64,000 nt of DNA from Demequina pelophila (GTDB lineage: Bacteria; Actinomycetota; Actinomycetes; Actinomycetales; Demequinaceae). The notes beneath the pieces are model-generated. The model was not told the DNA's origin. It was given only the letters and a program-made list of their open reading frames with translations, and did no database searches. This document shows, in pieces, positions 17,300-31,395 of the stretch. The position numbers and the translations under genes were made by a program. Numbering within the stretch: position 1 is the first letter of the stretch; each line of letters starts with the position of its first letter. Location: positions 55,706 to 119,705 of the forward strand of contig NZ_BBLY01000004.1 of NCBI RefSeq assembly GCF_000971175.1. The letters run 5' to 3'.

Positions 17300-17345
17300 G
17301 CGTGGCGTCCGACCTCCATCCCCCCTCAGAGGTCGGGCGCCACGC
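17300..17345. terminator. 16-bp hairpin between the iron operon and msrB
   Basis: Arms 17300-17315 and 17330-17345 (one mismatch, 14-nt loop), built on GCGTGGCGTCCGACCT, followed by GTTGTCTC. It stands alone between divergent genes, so it could end an unseen small transcript or act in the msrB leader. Confidence 0.4.
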
Positions 17346-17427
17346 GTTGTCTCGGGGCGCGCGTTGTCCACCGGCCGCGGGGCCGGAAGGGGCGGCGCGC
17401 GTACCCTGGACCCCGGAAGGAGGCCCC

Positions 17428-17919
17428 ATGAGCCCCGACAGGATCGTGAAGACGGACGCGGAGTGGCGCGCGCAGCTCACCGACCTCGAGTTCTCCGTGC
17501 TGCGCGAGGCCGGCACCGAGCGGCCGTGGACCGGCGAGCTGATCGACGAGAAGCGCGATGGCGTGTTCCGCTGCCGCGCGTGCGGCGCGCAGCTGTTCCC
17601 GTCCGGCACCAAGTTCGACTCGCACTGCGGCTGGCCCAGCTTCTACGACGCGGAGGAGGGCGCGGTCACCCTGCACGAGGACGTCTCGCACGGCATGGTC
17701 CGCACCGAGGTGCGCTGCGCCGCATGCGACTCGCACCTGGGGCACGTGTTCCCCGACGCGCCGCAGACTCCCACGGGCGACCGGTTCTGCATCAACTCCG
17801 TGTCGCTGACCTTCGAGACGGCGGGCGAGGCCGCGGGCCACGACGCGGGCGAGGTGCCCTACGCCGCGGGCGAGGGCTTCGCGGACCCGGCCACCGGCCC
17901 CTACGGGAAGATCGACTGA
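17428..17919 (+). CDS. msrB: Peptide-methionine (R)-S-oxide reductase
   Basis: 163 aa; ATG 17428 after GGAGG. Repairs oxidised methionine. Zinc site C49/C52 and C97/C100 (CRAC, CAAC), fold motif [10 protein letters not shown], catalytic C121 in [11 protein letters not shown]. The C-terminal 30 residues beyond SLTFE are longer than in most MsrB proteins. Two bases separate it from the next gene, so probably co-transcribed. Confidence 0.93.
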   Translation: MSPDRIVKTDAEWRAQLTDLEFSVLREAGTERPWTGELIDEKRDGVFRCRACGAQLFPSGTKFDSHCGWPSFYDAEEGAVTLHEDVSHGMVRTEVRCAACDSHLGHVFPDAPQTPTGDRFCINSVSLTFETAGEAAGHDAGEVPYAAGEGFADPATGPYGKID

Positions 17920-17921
17920 GC

Positions 17922-18551
17922 GTGGCCGAACCCCGCTACCGCCGCCCGGCGATGCTCGACATGGAGATGGCCGACCAGATCGAGGGCGACATCGACCCTG
18001 CCGACCGGGCGCTCATCGCGCACGAGACGGCCGCCGCGATCGTGGGTCAGGCGCGCGAGTCGGGCGATCCGGAGTTGGTGGGGCGGCTGGTGCGGCTGGT
18101 CGACGAGGAGGGCATCGACACCGTCGCGATGCTGTGGTCGCGGGCCGATGCCCACACCCTGCCCGGCGCGCTGTGGCGCATCTACATGATCCGCGAGTGG
18201 GTCAAGCACGACGCGGAGATGGTCGCGCGCTCGTACCACCACGGCGTGCAGGCCGCGCACGTGCGCCACGCGATCGCCGGGGTCGAGGACCCGCCCGGGC
18301 CGGACGAGGTGCGGTCCCTGGCCGACTCGGTGCTGTCGGGCGTGTTCAGCGGCGATCTCGCGGTCGCGCTCGAGCGTGCGGGGGCGTTCTGCCGCGTGGT
18401 CGCCACGGGCGCCGCGTTCGAGGCACAGTCCGACGAGGGGCACGCCGACGCGCGGGCCCACCGCACGACCATGCGCGCGGCGCAGCTGCTGCGCACCGGC
18501 GAGGACCTCGAGAAGTGCGCCGCCATGTGGCGCGAGGACCGGCTGGACTGA
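17922..18551 (+). CDS. Conserved actinobacterial hypothetical protein
   Basis: 209 aa from GTG at 17922. Helical throughout; LDMEMADQIEGDIDPADRALIAHETAAAIVGQAR and LPGALWRIYMIREWVKHDAEMVARSYHHGVQAAHVRHAIAG are recognisable as a widespread, uncharacterised actinobacterial family whose members are sometimes mislabelled as an RNA polymerase subunit. No catalytic motif seen. Follows msrB directly. Confidence 0.75.
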   Translation: MAEPRYRRPAMLDMEMADQIEGDIDPADRALIAHETAAAIVGQARESGDPELVGRLVRLVDEEGIDTVAMLWSRADAHTLPGALWRIYMIREWVKHDAEMVARSYHHGVQAAHVRHAIAGVEDPPGPDEVRSLADSVLSGVFSGDLAVALERAGAFCRVVATGAAFEAQSDEGHADARAHRTTMRAAQLLRTGEDLEKCAAMWREDRLD

Positions 18552-18580
18552 CGGCTGCGGGCGGCGTGATCCCGCTCGCG

Positions 18581-18690
18581 CGACCGGCTTGCGTCCGAGC
18601 GGCTGGCCTGTGAGCGGCTTGGCTGTGAGCGGCTTGCGTGCGCGCGGCTTGTCTGCGGGCGGCTGGCCTGTGAGCGGCTTGCGTGCGCGT
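18581..18690. repeat. Imperfect intergenic repeats, AGCGGCTTG family
   Basis: About seven copies of GCGGCTTG/GCGGCTGG. A 23-bp block (18599-18621) is repeated exactly 60 bp later (18659-18681). Follows a gene end; no reading frame of note. Confidence 0.6.
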
Positions 18691-18927
18691 TCGTGCGCCG
18701 TCGTCCGCCTCTTCGGCCGGCGGGATGACCCGCGGAAGCGTGCCCCCGAGTCCGTGATCCGACCCCCGATCGGGGCGCCGAGCGTAGCCCATCCACGGGT
18801 GGTTCGCGGGGTCTCGTAACAGGCGTATGGTGGGGGTCAGACGTCGGACCGCGGCAGCCCCGGGCTCCAACACTTGCCGCCTCGAGCGGCCTTAGCGCCG
18901 ACTGGCGCTCCACGGTCCGGCGTCGCT

Positions 18928-19024
18928 TTCTGCCCCGGCTCGCGCGCTGCCTTCTTCCGCCGCTCGCACGATGTGTTCTGCCCCGGCCCGCGCGCCGCGT
19001 TCTGCCCCGGCCGCCGCGCCGCGC
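18928..19024. repeat. Intergenic TTCTGCCCCGGC repeats
   Basis: Three copies of TTCTGCCCCGGC followed by a GC-rich stretch; the last two are 24 bp apart. Part of an 820-bp gene-free region (18552-19375) that also holds two other repeat sets and no convincing gene. Confidence 0.55.
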
Positions 19025-19060
19025 GCTGCGAGGTTCTCAGTGCCCGTTTTGGCACTTTTT

Positions 19061-19202
19061 GGGCACTCAGCACCTCGTGGGGCGCACTCGGCAATGCGGC
19101 GGGCACTCAGCGCCTCACGGGGCGCGGCCGGCGATGCGGCGGGCACTCAGCGCCTCACGAGGCGCACCCGGCGATGCGGCGGGCACTCAGCACCTCGCGG
19201 GG
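19061..19202. repeat. 40-bp tandem repeat, 3.5 copies
   Basis: Units start at 19061, 19101, 19141 and 19181 with an exact 40-bp period. Each begins GGGCACTCAG and ends GATGCGGC (first copy AATGCGGC); the middle of each unit varies at several positions. There are no unique spacers, so this is a minisatellite and not CRISPR. Confidence 0.85.
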
Positions 19203-19375
19203 AGCGCCGCGCCCAGGACGTGGAGCGCCGGCCCCATTGTGCGCACGCGCCGCCGCGCCACAGCGGACACTCCGCACGGACTCGAGTCCGACACGCCGCG
19301 CACTGACCCCGTTTCGCCTCCCGCGACCGGCGTGTCGGCGGGCATTCCGTGCGCAGTGTCCAGAGCGCTGCGCGG

Positions 19376-20343
19376 TCAGACGTGGATCTTCAGCAGGTGC
19401 GACTCCACCGCGATGACCTCGGGGCCGTCCTCCGTGTCCCGCACGTGCGCGACCAGCACGCCGCCGGCGGGCAGGAACGGGTTGCGGCGGGGCAGGGCGC
19501 CGCGCGTGAAGGGCCGCACGGCCGCGCGCAGCAGCCCGATGAGGGTGGGCAGCGTGGGCCGATGCACGCACACCGCCCGAGCGTGGGGCCGCCCCAGCAG
19601 CGTGGCGTAGCGCTCGCCGGCGGCCTCGGGATCCTCCGCGTGCGCCTCCTCGGTGATCTCCTCGCGCAGCCGCACCTCCACGCCGATCGCCTCCGCGTAC
19701 GGCGTCACGGTATCGACGCAGCGCTTCGCGGGCGAGGAGTCCACCTTGGTGATCCCGAAGCACGCGAGCAGCGGGACGAGCGCGTACGACCGCGGATACC
19801 CGGTGGGGGCCAGGGGCCGCGAGAGGTCGTCCCGGTGCCACGCCTTGCGCCGGGTGGCGCGGGCGTGCCGCACCACCGCGAAGGGCCGGGTCTCGAGGCG
19901 CCCGAACTCGTACGCCGTCGCCAGCGCGGCGAGCGGCCGCAGGTCGTCCGGGAAGGTGATGGTGCGGTGCGCCTCCTCGAGGGTGAGCCACCGCATCCGG
20001 TCGATCTCGTGCTTGGGCGCCGGCTTGTACGGCGGCCGCGCGGCCAGCGCGGGCGCGTCCGGTGCCATCACCTGCGCGGCCCAGTACTTGACCACCTTCT
20101 GCTTGTCCCCCACGGGATAGCGGATGGTGGGCAGCGGCTGGCCCAGCTGCACCTGGAGGCCGGTCTCCTCGGCCACCTCGCGCACCGCGCATTCGGCCAT
20201 GGACTCGCCCTTGTCGAGCTTGCCCTTGGGCCACGACCAGTCGTTGTACCGGGGACGATGCACGGCGAGCACCTGGAACTCGCCGTCCATCACCCTCCAC
20301 ACCAGGGCTCCGCCGGCGACGACGGAGCCCGGGGGGTGGTGGC

Positions 20344-20347
<4 letters not shown>
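19376..20347 (-). CDS. MutT1-like NUDIX hydrolase with C-terminal histidine phosphatase domain
   Basis: 323 aa from GTG at 20345-20347, which overlaps the ppk1 stop as GTGA. N-terminal NUDIX domain with the full box at 42-64 ([23 protein letters not shown]). C-terminal phosphoglycerate-mutase-like domain begins [15 protein letters not shown] with catalytic H161. The layout matches mycobacterial MutT1, which hydrolyses oxidised nucleotides (8-oxo-dGTP, Ap(n)A). Coupling to polyphosphate kinase is common in actinobacteria. Confidence 0.88.
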
Positions 20348-22593
<2,246 letters not shown>

Positions 22594-22707
22594 GCGCCCA
22601 TAGTTCCATGCCCGGGGCGGCGCCGTCGCCTCCCGCGGCCCGACAGGGAACCGCGTTCACCTTGCCGTCACCTTGCCGACTTCGAAAGTTTCAGGCATTA
22701 TTGAAAA

Positions 22708-23172
22708 ATGCCGATGACGGAGCAGCAGCACGCCTACGTCGACCGGGTCGCGACCTACTTCTCGATCCTGGGCTCCTCGCGGGCGTGGAGCGAGATCCTC
22801 GCGTGGCTCATGATCTGCGACCCGCCCCATCAGAGCCAGGCGCAGATCCAGGAGTCGCTGTCCCTGAGCGCCGGCACCGTGTCGACGCAGCTGCGCTCGC
22901 TCGTCGAGATCGAGTTCGCCGAGCCGGTGCGCCTGCAGGGGGAGCGGGTGCAGTACTACCGCCTGCGCCCCGGCGCGTGGCAGCGCGTCATGACATCGGA
23001 GATGGGACGGATCGCGGCGCTCAAGGAGCTCGCGATCGCCGGCGAGGACGTGCTCCCCGCCGAGCGTCCCGAACGCATCACGGAGCTCCGCGCCGTCGCG
23101 GAGTTCTTCGAGCGCGAGTGGCCCAGCCTGCTCGCGCGCATGAATGAGTCTTTGGAGAAGGGAACACCATGA
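22708..23172 (+). CDS. GbsR/MarR-like winged-helix regulator of the ABC exporter
   Basis: 154 aa. ILAWLMICDPPHQSQAQIQESLSLSAGTVSTQLRSLVEIEFAEPVRLQGERVQYYRLRPG is a MarR/GbsR-type wHTH. ATG at 22708 has CATTAT six bases upstream and no ribosome site. Its stop overlaps the exporter ATPase start (ATGA at 23169-23172), so it likely autoregulates the three-gene operon in response to an exported compound. Confidence 0.83.
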   Translation: MPMTEQQHAYVDRVATYFSILGSSRAWSEILAWLMICDPPHQSQAQIQESLSLSAGTVSTQLRSLVEIEFAEPVRLQGERVQYYRLRPGAWQRVMTSEMGRIAALKELAIAGEDVLPAERPERITELRAVAEFFEREWPSLLARMNESLEKGTP

Positions 23173-24152
23173 CCACCGCCCCCGCCATCGAGACCGTCGG
23201 CCTCACCAAGCGCTTCGGGGACTTCACCGCCGTCGACCAGGTCTCGCTCACCATCGAGCGGGGCGAGGTCTTCGGCTTCCTGGGCCCCAACGGCGCGGGC
23301 AAGTCGACCACCATCCGGTGCCTGCTCGACCTCATCCGCGCGTCGGAGGGCGAGTGCCGCATCGCCGGCCTCGACTCCCGCCGCGACGCGGTCGAGATCC
23401 GCCGCCACCTGGGCTTCCTCCCCTCCGACCTCGCGCTCTACCCCAACCTCACCGGCCGCGAGACCCTGCAGTTCCTCGCCAACCTGCGCGGCGGCGTCGA
23501 CTGGGCGTGGGTCGACGAGCTCGCGCGCCGCTTCGACGCCGAGCTCACCAAGAAGGTGGGCGAGCTCTCCAGCGGCAACCGCCAGAAGGTGGGCCTCATC
23601 CAGGCCTTCATGAACCGCCCCGAGGTGGTCATCCTCGACGAGCCCATCACGGGCCTCGACCCGCTGGTCCAGCTCGAGTTCCACGACCTCATGCGCGAGC
23701 ACGCCGCCGCCGGCAACACGGTGTTCCTGTCCAGCCATACCCTGTCGGAGGTCGAGCGCGTCGCCGACCGCGTGGGGTTCATCCGCCGCGGCCGCCTCAT
23801 CGCGGTCGAGCGCATGAGCGAGCTTCAGGAGAAGGCGCTGCGCTCGGTCACGCTCGAGTTCGCCGAGCCCGTCCCGGCCGCCGCCTTCGACGGGGTCGAG
23901 GGCGTGCACACCGTCTCCGCGGACGGCGCGACCGTGACCGCGCAGTACGAGGGCTCCATGGGCCCCCTGCTGCGCGTCGCCACCGCGCACGACGTCCTGT
24001 CCTTGTCCTCCGCGACGGTGGACCTCGACGAGATGTTCCTGCAGTTCTACCGGGGCGAGGTCGAGGAGGCCGACGCCCGCGCCGGCGCGCCCGCCCAGGC
24101 GGGCGGCGCGTCCGACCCGGCCCCCGCATCGTCCCCCGCGGAGCGTGCGTGA
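23169..24152 (+). CDS. ABC exporter, ATP-binding protein
   Basis: 327 aa. Walker A GPNGAGKS 39-46, signature LSSGNRQKV, Walker B VVILDEPITGLDP, H-loop FLSSHTLSEVERV; CcmA/NatA-type. The C-terminal DUF4162-like part and an Ala/Pro-rich tail follow. Partner permease starts one base into its stop (TGATG). Confidence 0.9.
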   Translation: MTTAPAIETVGLTKRFGDFTAVDQVSLTIERGEVFGFLGPNGAGKSTTIRCLLDLIRASEGECRIAGLDSRRDAVEIRRHLGFLPSDLALYPNLTGRETLQFLANLRGGVDWAWVDELARRFDAELTKKVGELSSGNRQKVGLIQAFMNRPEVVILDEPITGLDPLVQLEFHDLMREHAAAGNTVFLSSHTLSEVERVADRVGFIRRGRLIAVERMSELQEKALRSVTLEFAEPVPAAAFDGVEGVHTVSADGATVTAQYEGSMGPLLRVATAHDVLSLSSATVDLDEMFLQFYRGEVEEADARAGAPAQAGGASDPAPASSPAERA

Positions 24153-25810
24153 TGCTGGGCAGCCTCTATCTCAAGTCCGTCCGGGACCGGTGGCTGGGCG
24201 CCCTCATCGGCGTGGGGTCGCTGTGGCTGGTCGCGGTCTTCGGCATGTGGGCGTACTCCGGCATCGGGGACGATGCGGTGGACTTCTTCGACCAGATGCC
24301 CGAGTTCTACTCGACCCTGGTGGGCATCAGCGGGGACGCGGGCGTCACCGGCCTCATGATGTCGATGATGTTCAACTTCCTGGGCCCGTTCGTGGTGGCC
24401 GGGATCGCCGTCTCGATGGGCGCCGCCGCGATCGCGGGCGAGGAGCGCGACGGCACCATGAACGTGCTCACCACCGCGCCGCGCTCGCGCTCGCGCCTGT
24501 ACGCGTCGAAGTCCGCGGCCGCGCTCACCATCGCGCTGGCCGTCAACCTGCTCGCGTGGCTGGGCTACGTGGGCACCGTGCTGCTGTTCGGCGAGACCGC
24601 CCAGGGCGTCAACGTGGGCGCCGCGACCCTGCACGTCCTGGTCGTGTCCCTGCTCTACGGCGCGGTCGCGCTCGCGATCGGCGCCGCGACGGGGCAGCAG
24701 CAACTCGCCTCCGGCATCGGCACCGCGTTCCTGGTGGTCTCCTTCCTCGCGTCCGGCCTGCTGCCGCTGGTCGAGGGCGCGGAGGACTGGGCGAAGATCT
24801 TCCCCTGGCACTACATCGGGGCCTCGCAGCCGCTGGTCGACGGCGCCGACTGGCCGCAGCTCGCCGTCCTCGCCGCCGTCACGGCCGCGATCTGGCTCGT
24901 GGGCTGGGCGGCGCTGGTGCGCCGCGACCTGCGCTCCGGCGAGGGGCGGCTGTCGATCGTGGCGCGCCTGCAGGACGACGCGCGGGTCGCCCGGGTGCTC
25001 GAGCTCCTGCGCGGCCGCGGCTCCACGCGCGGGCTGCTGGGCATGGCGGTGAGCGACTCGCGCGCCGTGCTCATGGTCGCCGGCGGCGGCATGTTCGCGA
25101 TGATGGTGGTGATGGGGCCGCTGTTCAACGCGGTCTCGGACGTGGTGGGCACCTTCGCGGACGCGTTCCCGGACGAGATCATGGCGATGGTGGGCTTCGC
25201 CGACTACTCCCGGCCCGAGGGCTGGTACCACGGTGAGGGGTTGTCGATCCTGGCGCCCGTCGCGGTGGGCGTGGTCGCGATCGGCGCGGGCGCCGCGCTC
25301 GCGGGCGAGGAGCGCCGGCGCACCATCTCGACGCTGCTGGGCGGGGCGCCCCTGTCCCGCGCCGCCGTCGCGTGGCGGCGCGCGCTCGCGACGCTCGTCG
25401 TGTCCGCGGCCGTCGCGGCGCTCACCGCGGCCGGCATCGCCGCGGGCAACGCGATCGGCGGGCTCGACATGTCGTACGCGCGCATCGCCGCCACGGGCGT
25501 GCTGCTGTGGGGCCTGGGCGCGGTGCTCGGCGCGGCCGCCTTCCTGGCCGGCGCCGTCACCGGCCAGCCGCGCATCGCGGTGGGCGCGGGCACGGGCGTC
25601 GCGATCGTCGGCTGGGCGCTCACGGCCTTCGCCGCGGTGAACGATGCGCTCGAGCCCCTCGCCCGCGTCTCGCCCTTCTACTACGTCACCTGGGAGTTCC
25701 CGCTCGACAACGGCCTGTACTGGTACCAGCCCGTGGTGCTGTTCGGGGCGGCCGCGGTGCTCGCCGCGATCGGCGTGGGGGCGTACGCGCGGCGCGACCT
25801 GCGCGGCTGA
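24152..25810 (+). CDS. ABC exporter permease, two six-helix halves
   Basis: 552 aa with about 12 membrane helices. The EERDGTMNVLTTAPRSRSRLYASK motif in the first half recurs as EERRRTISTLLGGAPLSRAAVAWRR in the second, so this is an ABC-2 permease made by internal duplication. Exports an unknown substrate together with the ATPase encoded just before it. Confidence 0.85.
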   Translation: MLGSLYLKSVRDRWLGALIGVGSLWLVAVFGMWAYSGIGDDAVDFFDQMPEFYSTLVGISGDAGVTGLMMSMMFNFLGPFVVAGIAVSMGAAAIAGEERDGTMNVLTTAPRSRSRLYASKSAAALTIALAVNLLAWLGYVGTVLLFGETAQGVNVGAATLHVLVVSLLYGAVALAIGAATGQQQLASGIGTAFLVVSFLASGLLPLVEGAEDWAKIFPWHYIGASQPLVDGADWPQLAVLAAVTAAIWLVGWAALVRRDLRSGEGRLSIVARLQDDARVARVLELLRGRGSTRGLLGMAVSDSRAVLMVAGGGMFAMMVVMGPLFNAVSDVVGTFADAFPDEIMAMVGFADYSRPEGWYHGEGLSILAPVAVGVVAIGAGAALAGEERRRTISTLLGGAPLSRAAVAWRRALATLVVSAAVAALTAAGIAAGNAIGGLDMSYARIAATGVLLWGLGAVLGAAAFLAGAVTGQPRIAVGAGTGVAIVGWALTAFAAVNDALEPLARVSPFYYVTWEFPLDNGLYWYQPVVLFGAAAVLAAIGVGAYARRDLRG

Positions 25811-25833
25811 CGTCCGGGGGCCGGGACGCGCGG

Positions 25834-25885
25834 CCCGTGGGGTGCGCGTCCCGTGGGGTGCGCGTCCCGTGGGGTGCGCGTCCCG
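25834..25885. repeat. 16-bp tandem repeat after the exporter operon
   Basis: Three perfect copies of CCCGTGGGGTGCGCGT at 25834, 25850 and 25866, plus a partial fourth. Located right after the permease stop. Confidence 0.9.
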
Positions 25886-25940
25886 CCCCCCCCTGCGCGG
25901 CGCCCCGGCCCGTCGCCGGGGCGCCGCCTAGGGTGGGCGC

Positions 25941-26798
25941 ATGAAGGTCCGCCTCCGCCCCGCCGATGCGCTCGTCGCCCTCTGGCCCGCCCTCGCCCTG
26001 GTGGCGCTGGGCGGCTGGGGGTTCTTCGCCCTGCTGGGTCGCGTGCGCGACGGCGAGGGCCTCGCGCTGCTCGACCAGCCGCTGGTCGAGTGGATCGCCG
26101 AGGGCACGCCCGAGTCCGCCGCCACCGCGCTCGACGCGGTGACCGTGGTGCTCGGGTGGGTCATCCTGCCCGCCCTCGTGGTGGTCATCGCCGGCGTGTG
26201 GTGGTGGGCGACGCGCTCGTGGTGGCACCCGGCGCTGCTGCTGGGCGCGATGGGCCTCGCGCTCGGGCTCGAGGCGCTGGTGACGTGGGCGGTCGCTGCC
26301 CCCGGGCCCGGTGACGGCCTCGCCGAGGTGCCCGGCTACGAGGTCGCCGGATCCTTCCCGTCGTGGCACTCCATCGGCGCGGCGACGCTCGTGCTGGTGG
26401 CGGGCTACCTGCTGTGGCACGACAACGAGGAGGGCGGCTGGCGCCTGGGGGCGTGGGCCGCGCTCGCGCTCGGGCTGCTCGTGGCGGTCGCCGGCGGGCA
26501 CATCTACCAGGGCGAGCCGTTCCTCGCGGACGTGCTCGGCGGCACCTGCGTCGCGCTCGTGGTGCTCGGCGCGGTCGTGGCCGTCGAGCGCTGGCGCGAC
26601 CTCGCGCTCGAGCTCGTGGACCCGCCGGTGCGGCCGTCCGCGCTGGGCGACGAGCCCGCGGACGTGCTGCCGTGGGCCGCGCAGCAGGCGCGCCTGGACC
26701 GGGCCGACGCGGAGGCCGATGCGGACGCGGCGGCGGACGCGGAGGCGGCGGCGGACTCCGAGGCTCAGGCGGGCAGCGACGTGGACCCGGCCCGCTGA
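25941..26798 (+). CDS. PAP2-superfamily membrane phosphatase
   Basis: 285 aa, five to six helices. SFPSWHSIGAATLVLVAGYLLW is PAP2 motif 2 (usual PSGH, here PSWH) and GGHIYQGEPFLADVLGG corresponds to motif 3, with an insertion. Motif 1 is not obvious. C-terminal 60 residues are an acidic Ala/Asp/Glu-rich tail. TAGGGT lies six bases before the ATG, so the transcript is probably leaderless. Substrate unknown (lipid phosphates in the family). Confidence 0.78.
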   Translation: MKVRLRPADALVALWPALALVALGGWGFFALLGRVRDGEGLALLDQPLVEWIAEGTPESAATALDAVTVVLGWVILPALVVVIAGVWWWATRSWWHPALLLGAMGLALGLEALVTWAVAAPGPGDGLAEVPGYEVAGSFPSWHSIGAATLVLVAGYLLWHDNEEGGWRLGAWAALALGLLVAVAGGHIYQGEPFLADVLGGTCVALVVLGAVVAVERWRDLALELVDPPVRPSALGDEPADVLPWAAQQARLDRADAEADADAAADAEAAADSEAQAGSDVDPAR

Positions 26799-26819
26799 GC
26801 GGGCCCGGAAACCGACCCG

Positions 26820-26920
26820 CCCCCAGAAACACAGGCCCCCAGAAGCGCAGGCCCCCAGAAACACAGGCCCCCAGAAACACAGGTGCCCAGATACACAGGT
26901 GCCCAGATACACAGGTGCCC
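26820..26920. repeat. 16-17-bp tandem repeat after the PAP2 gene
   Basis: Six copies of CCCCCAGAAACACAGGC and its variant GCCCAGATACACAGGT in a row. They begin about 20 bp after the PAP2 stop. No gene in the surrounding 280 bp. Confidence 0.88.
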
Positions 26921-27081
26921 CGGGCGGCGGTCGCGCTGGGGGGCACCGCGACCGCTCCGCCCGGGGACGTTCTGTGTCAGGGATCGCGCGCTGGCGCGGT
27001 GACCCGACTACACGAGTGTAATGGTGTTTCACGCCTGTCGGCAACAGGGGAGCGGCCGTGTCTCGGGGTACCGTGGCGGGC

Positions 27082-29163
27082 ATGTCCGAGCGCGCCTTCA
27101 CCGACCTGTCCGAGTTCATCGCGATCCCCCGCGTCGAGGCGGTCGCCCTCTCTCCCGACGGCACCCGCGCGGTGCTCACCGTCGCCACCCTGAGCGAGGA
27201 CGCCACGTCCTACGAGCGGGCCCTCTGGGAGACCCCCGCGGACGGCTCGGGCGCCCCGCGCCGCCTCACGCGCTCGGTCAAGGGCGAGGGTGGCGCGCAG
27301 TTCACGGCCGCCGGCGACGTCCTGTTCGTCTCGGCGAGGGACGATGCGGAGGTCAAGGACGAGGCCTCGGCCCAGCTCTGGCTGCTGCCGGCCGGGGGCG
27401 GCGAGGCCCGCCCCGTCACGCGCCTCGCGGGCGGCGCCGGCGGCGTCGCCGCCGTGGCGCGCGAGGGCTCGCGCGTGGTCATCGAGGCCAGCCTGATGCC
27501 GTCGGCGACCACGCTCGAGGACGACGCGCGCATCCGCGCGGACCGCAAGAAGCGCAAGGTCGACGCGATCCTCCACTCGACCTACCCCGTGCGCCACTGG
27601 GACCACGACCTGGGCCCGGCCGAGCCGCACCTGTTCGCCCTCGACCTCGCCGACCTCGACGAGTCGATCCCCGCCCGCAAGGACGCGGCGGCGAAGGACA
27701 CGCCCGCCGACGCATCGTCCCCCTACCCGGCCCACCTGCCGCGCCCCACGGATCTCACCCCCGGCCGCGGCCGCGCGGGCGACCACTCCGGCGTCGCCGC
27801 GACCCCCGACGGCGCGACGGTCGTGGCGGCGCTCGAGGTGCCCGAGGGGCGCTCGCAGCGCACCCGCCTGGTGTCCATCGACGTCGCGACGGGCGCGCAC
27901 ACCGTGCTGCGCGACGAGCCGCGCGTCGACTTCGGCACGCCCCGCGTCTCCCCGGACGGCGACGTCCTGGTCTACGTCCGCACCCCCAAGTCCACCTCGG
28001 ACGGCCCGCGCGACGCCGAGCTGTGGGCGTGCGCTCTCGACGGCTCCGCGCCGCGCCGCCTCGCGCAGGGCTGGGACCGCTGGGTCTCCGAGCTCGCGTT
28101 CGCGCCGGCCGGCGACGCGCTCGTCGCGACCGCCGACCACGACGGCCGCTGCCCGCTGTTCCTCATCCCCCTCGACGGCGGCGCACCCACCCGCCTCACC
28201 GAGGACGACTTCGGCTACGCCTCGATCAACGTCGACCGCGCCACCGGCGAGGTGGTCGCGCTGCGCTCGACCTACGCCCAGGCGCCGCACCCCGTGCGCG
28301 TGGCCCTCGACGGCACCGTCACCGAACTCGCCTCCCCGGCCCCCGCGCCCGAGGTGCCCGGCACGCTCACCGAGGTCGAGGCCACGGCCGCCGACGGGAC
28401 CCGCGTCCGGGCCTGGCTCGTCCTGCCCGAGGGGGCCGATGCATCGTCCCCCGCGCCCCTGCTGCTGTGGATCCACGGCGGGCCCATGAACTCGTGGAAC
28501 GGTTGGTCGTGGCGCTGGTGCGCGCAGCTGGCCGCCGCGCGCGGCTACGCCGTGCTGCTGCCGGACCCGGCGCTGTCGACCGGGTACGGGCTCGACTTCA
28601 TCGGCCGCGGCTGGAACAGCTGGGGCGACAGGCCGTTCACGGACCTCATGGCCATCACCGATGCGGCGGTCGCCCGCGAGGACGTCGACGGGTCGCGCAC
28701 GGCGGCCATGGGCGGCTCCTTCGGCGGCTACATGGCCAACTGGATCGCGGGCCACACGGACCGCTTCGACGCGATCGTCACGCACGCGAGCCTGTGGGCC
28801 ATGGACCAGTTCGGGCCCACCACGGACCACGCCGACTACTGGCAGGAGATCTTCACGCCGGAGGGCGCCCTGGAGAACTCCCCGCACCGGTTCGTCGACC
28901 GCATCACCACGCCGATGCTGGTGATCCACGGGGACAAGGACTACCGGGTGCCCATCGGCGAGGGGCTGCGCCTGTGGGCCGAGCTCAACGAGCACTCCGC
29001 GGACGAGGACGGCGCCACGCCGCACCGCTTCCTCTACTTCCCCAACGAGAACCACTGGGTGCTCGCGCCGCAGCACGCGATCGTCTGGTACGAGACGGTG
29101 TTCGCGTTCCTGGGCGAGCACGTGCTGCACCACGTGCCCGAGCACCCCGCCGTGCTGGGGTAG
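27082..29163 (+). CDS. Prolyl oligopeptidase-family (S9) serine peptidase
   Basis: 693 aa. N-terminal beta-propeller (to about residue 430) and C-terminal alpha/beta hydrolase domain. Catalytic triad readable: S546 in GGSFGGYMAN, D618 in HGDKDYRV, H658 in NENHWV. No signal peptide, so cytoplasmic. ATG at 27082 chosen because TACCGT lies seven bases upstream; a GTG at 27058 would overlap that box. Probably an acylaminoacyl- or dipeptidyl-peptidase. Confidence 0.88.
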   Translation: MSERAFTDLSEFIAIPRVEAVALSPDGTRAVLTVATLSEDATSYERALWETPADGSGAPRRLTRSVKGEGGAQFTAAGDVLFVSARDDAEVKDEASAQLWLLPAGGGEARPVTRLAGGAGGVAAVAREGSRVVIEASLMPSATTLEDDARIRADRKKRKVDAILHSTYPVRHWDHDLGPAEPHLFALDLADLDESIPARKDAAAKDTPADASSPYPAHLPRPTDLTPGRGRAGDHSGVAATPDGATVVAALEVPEGRSQRTRLVSIDVATGAHTVLRDEPRVDFGTPRVSPDGDVLVYVRTPKSTSDGPRDAELWACALDGSAPRRLAQGWDRWVSELAFAPAGDALVATADHDGRCPLFLIPLDGGAPTRLTEDDFGYASINVDRATGEVVALRSTYAQAPHPVRVALDGTVTELASPAPAPEVPGTLTEVEATAADGTRVRAWLVLPEGADASSPAPLLLWIHGGPMNSWNGWSWRWCAQLAAARGYAVLLPDPALSTGYGLDFIGRGWNSWGDRPFTDLMAITDAAVAREDVDGSRTAAMGGSFGGYMANWIAGHTDRFDAIVTHASLWAMDQFGPTTDHADYWQEIFTPEGALENSPHRFVDRITTPMLVIHGDKDYRVPIGEGLRLWAELNEHSADEDGATPHRFLYFPNENHWVLAPQHAIVWYETVFAFLGEHVLHHVPEHPAVLG

Positions 29164-29173
29164 CCCTCGGGCC

Positions 29174-31171
<1,998 letters not shown>

Positions 31172-31395
31172 GTGCGCCACCCTAGGGCCGCGCCCGTGCG
31201 TGCGCTAGCCCCCGTCTCCCCGTCTCTCCCCGCCCCCCCGTTCGGAATTGGTAGGTGGTGGTCGGTTTCGCGAGGTCGCTGCGCGTGAGGGGTAGACCCT
31301 TGTCGTTTGTCTGCGCTTCGCCGGCCCGCCGACCGCGGACTGAAGGGGGTGTTGCGGCTTGCGGCCGCGAGGGAGCAGCAGGGTTCTCTTCGCGG

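Noticed and set aside
19061..19202. Possible CRISPR array
   Set aside because: The 40-bp period has no unique spacers, the units vary in their middle, and no cas gene is near; it is a plain tandem repeat.
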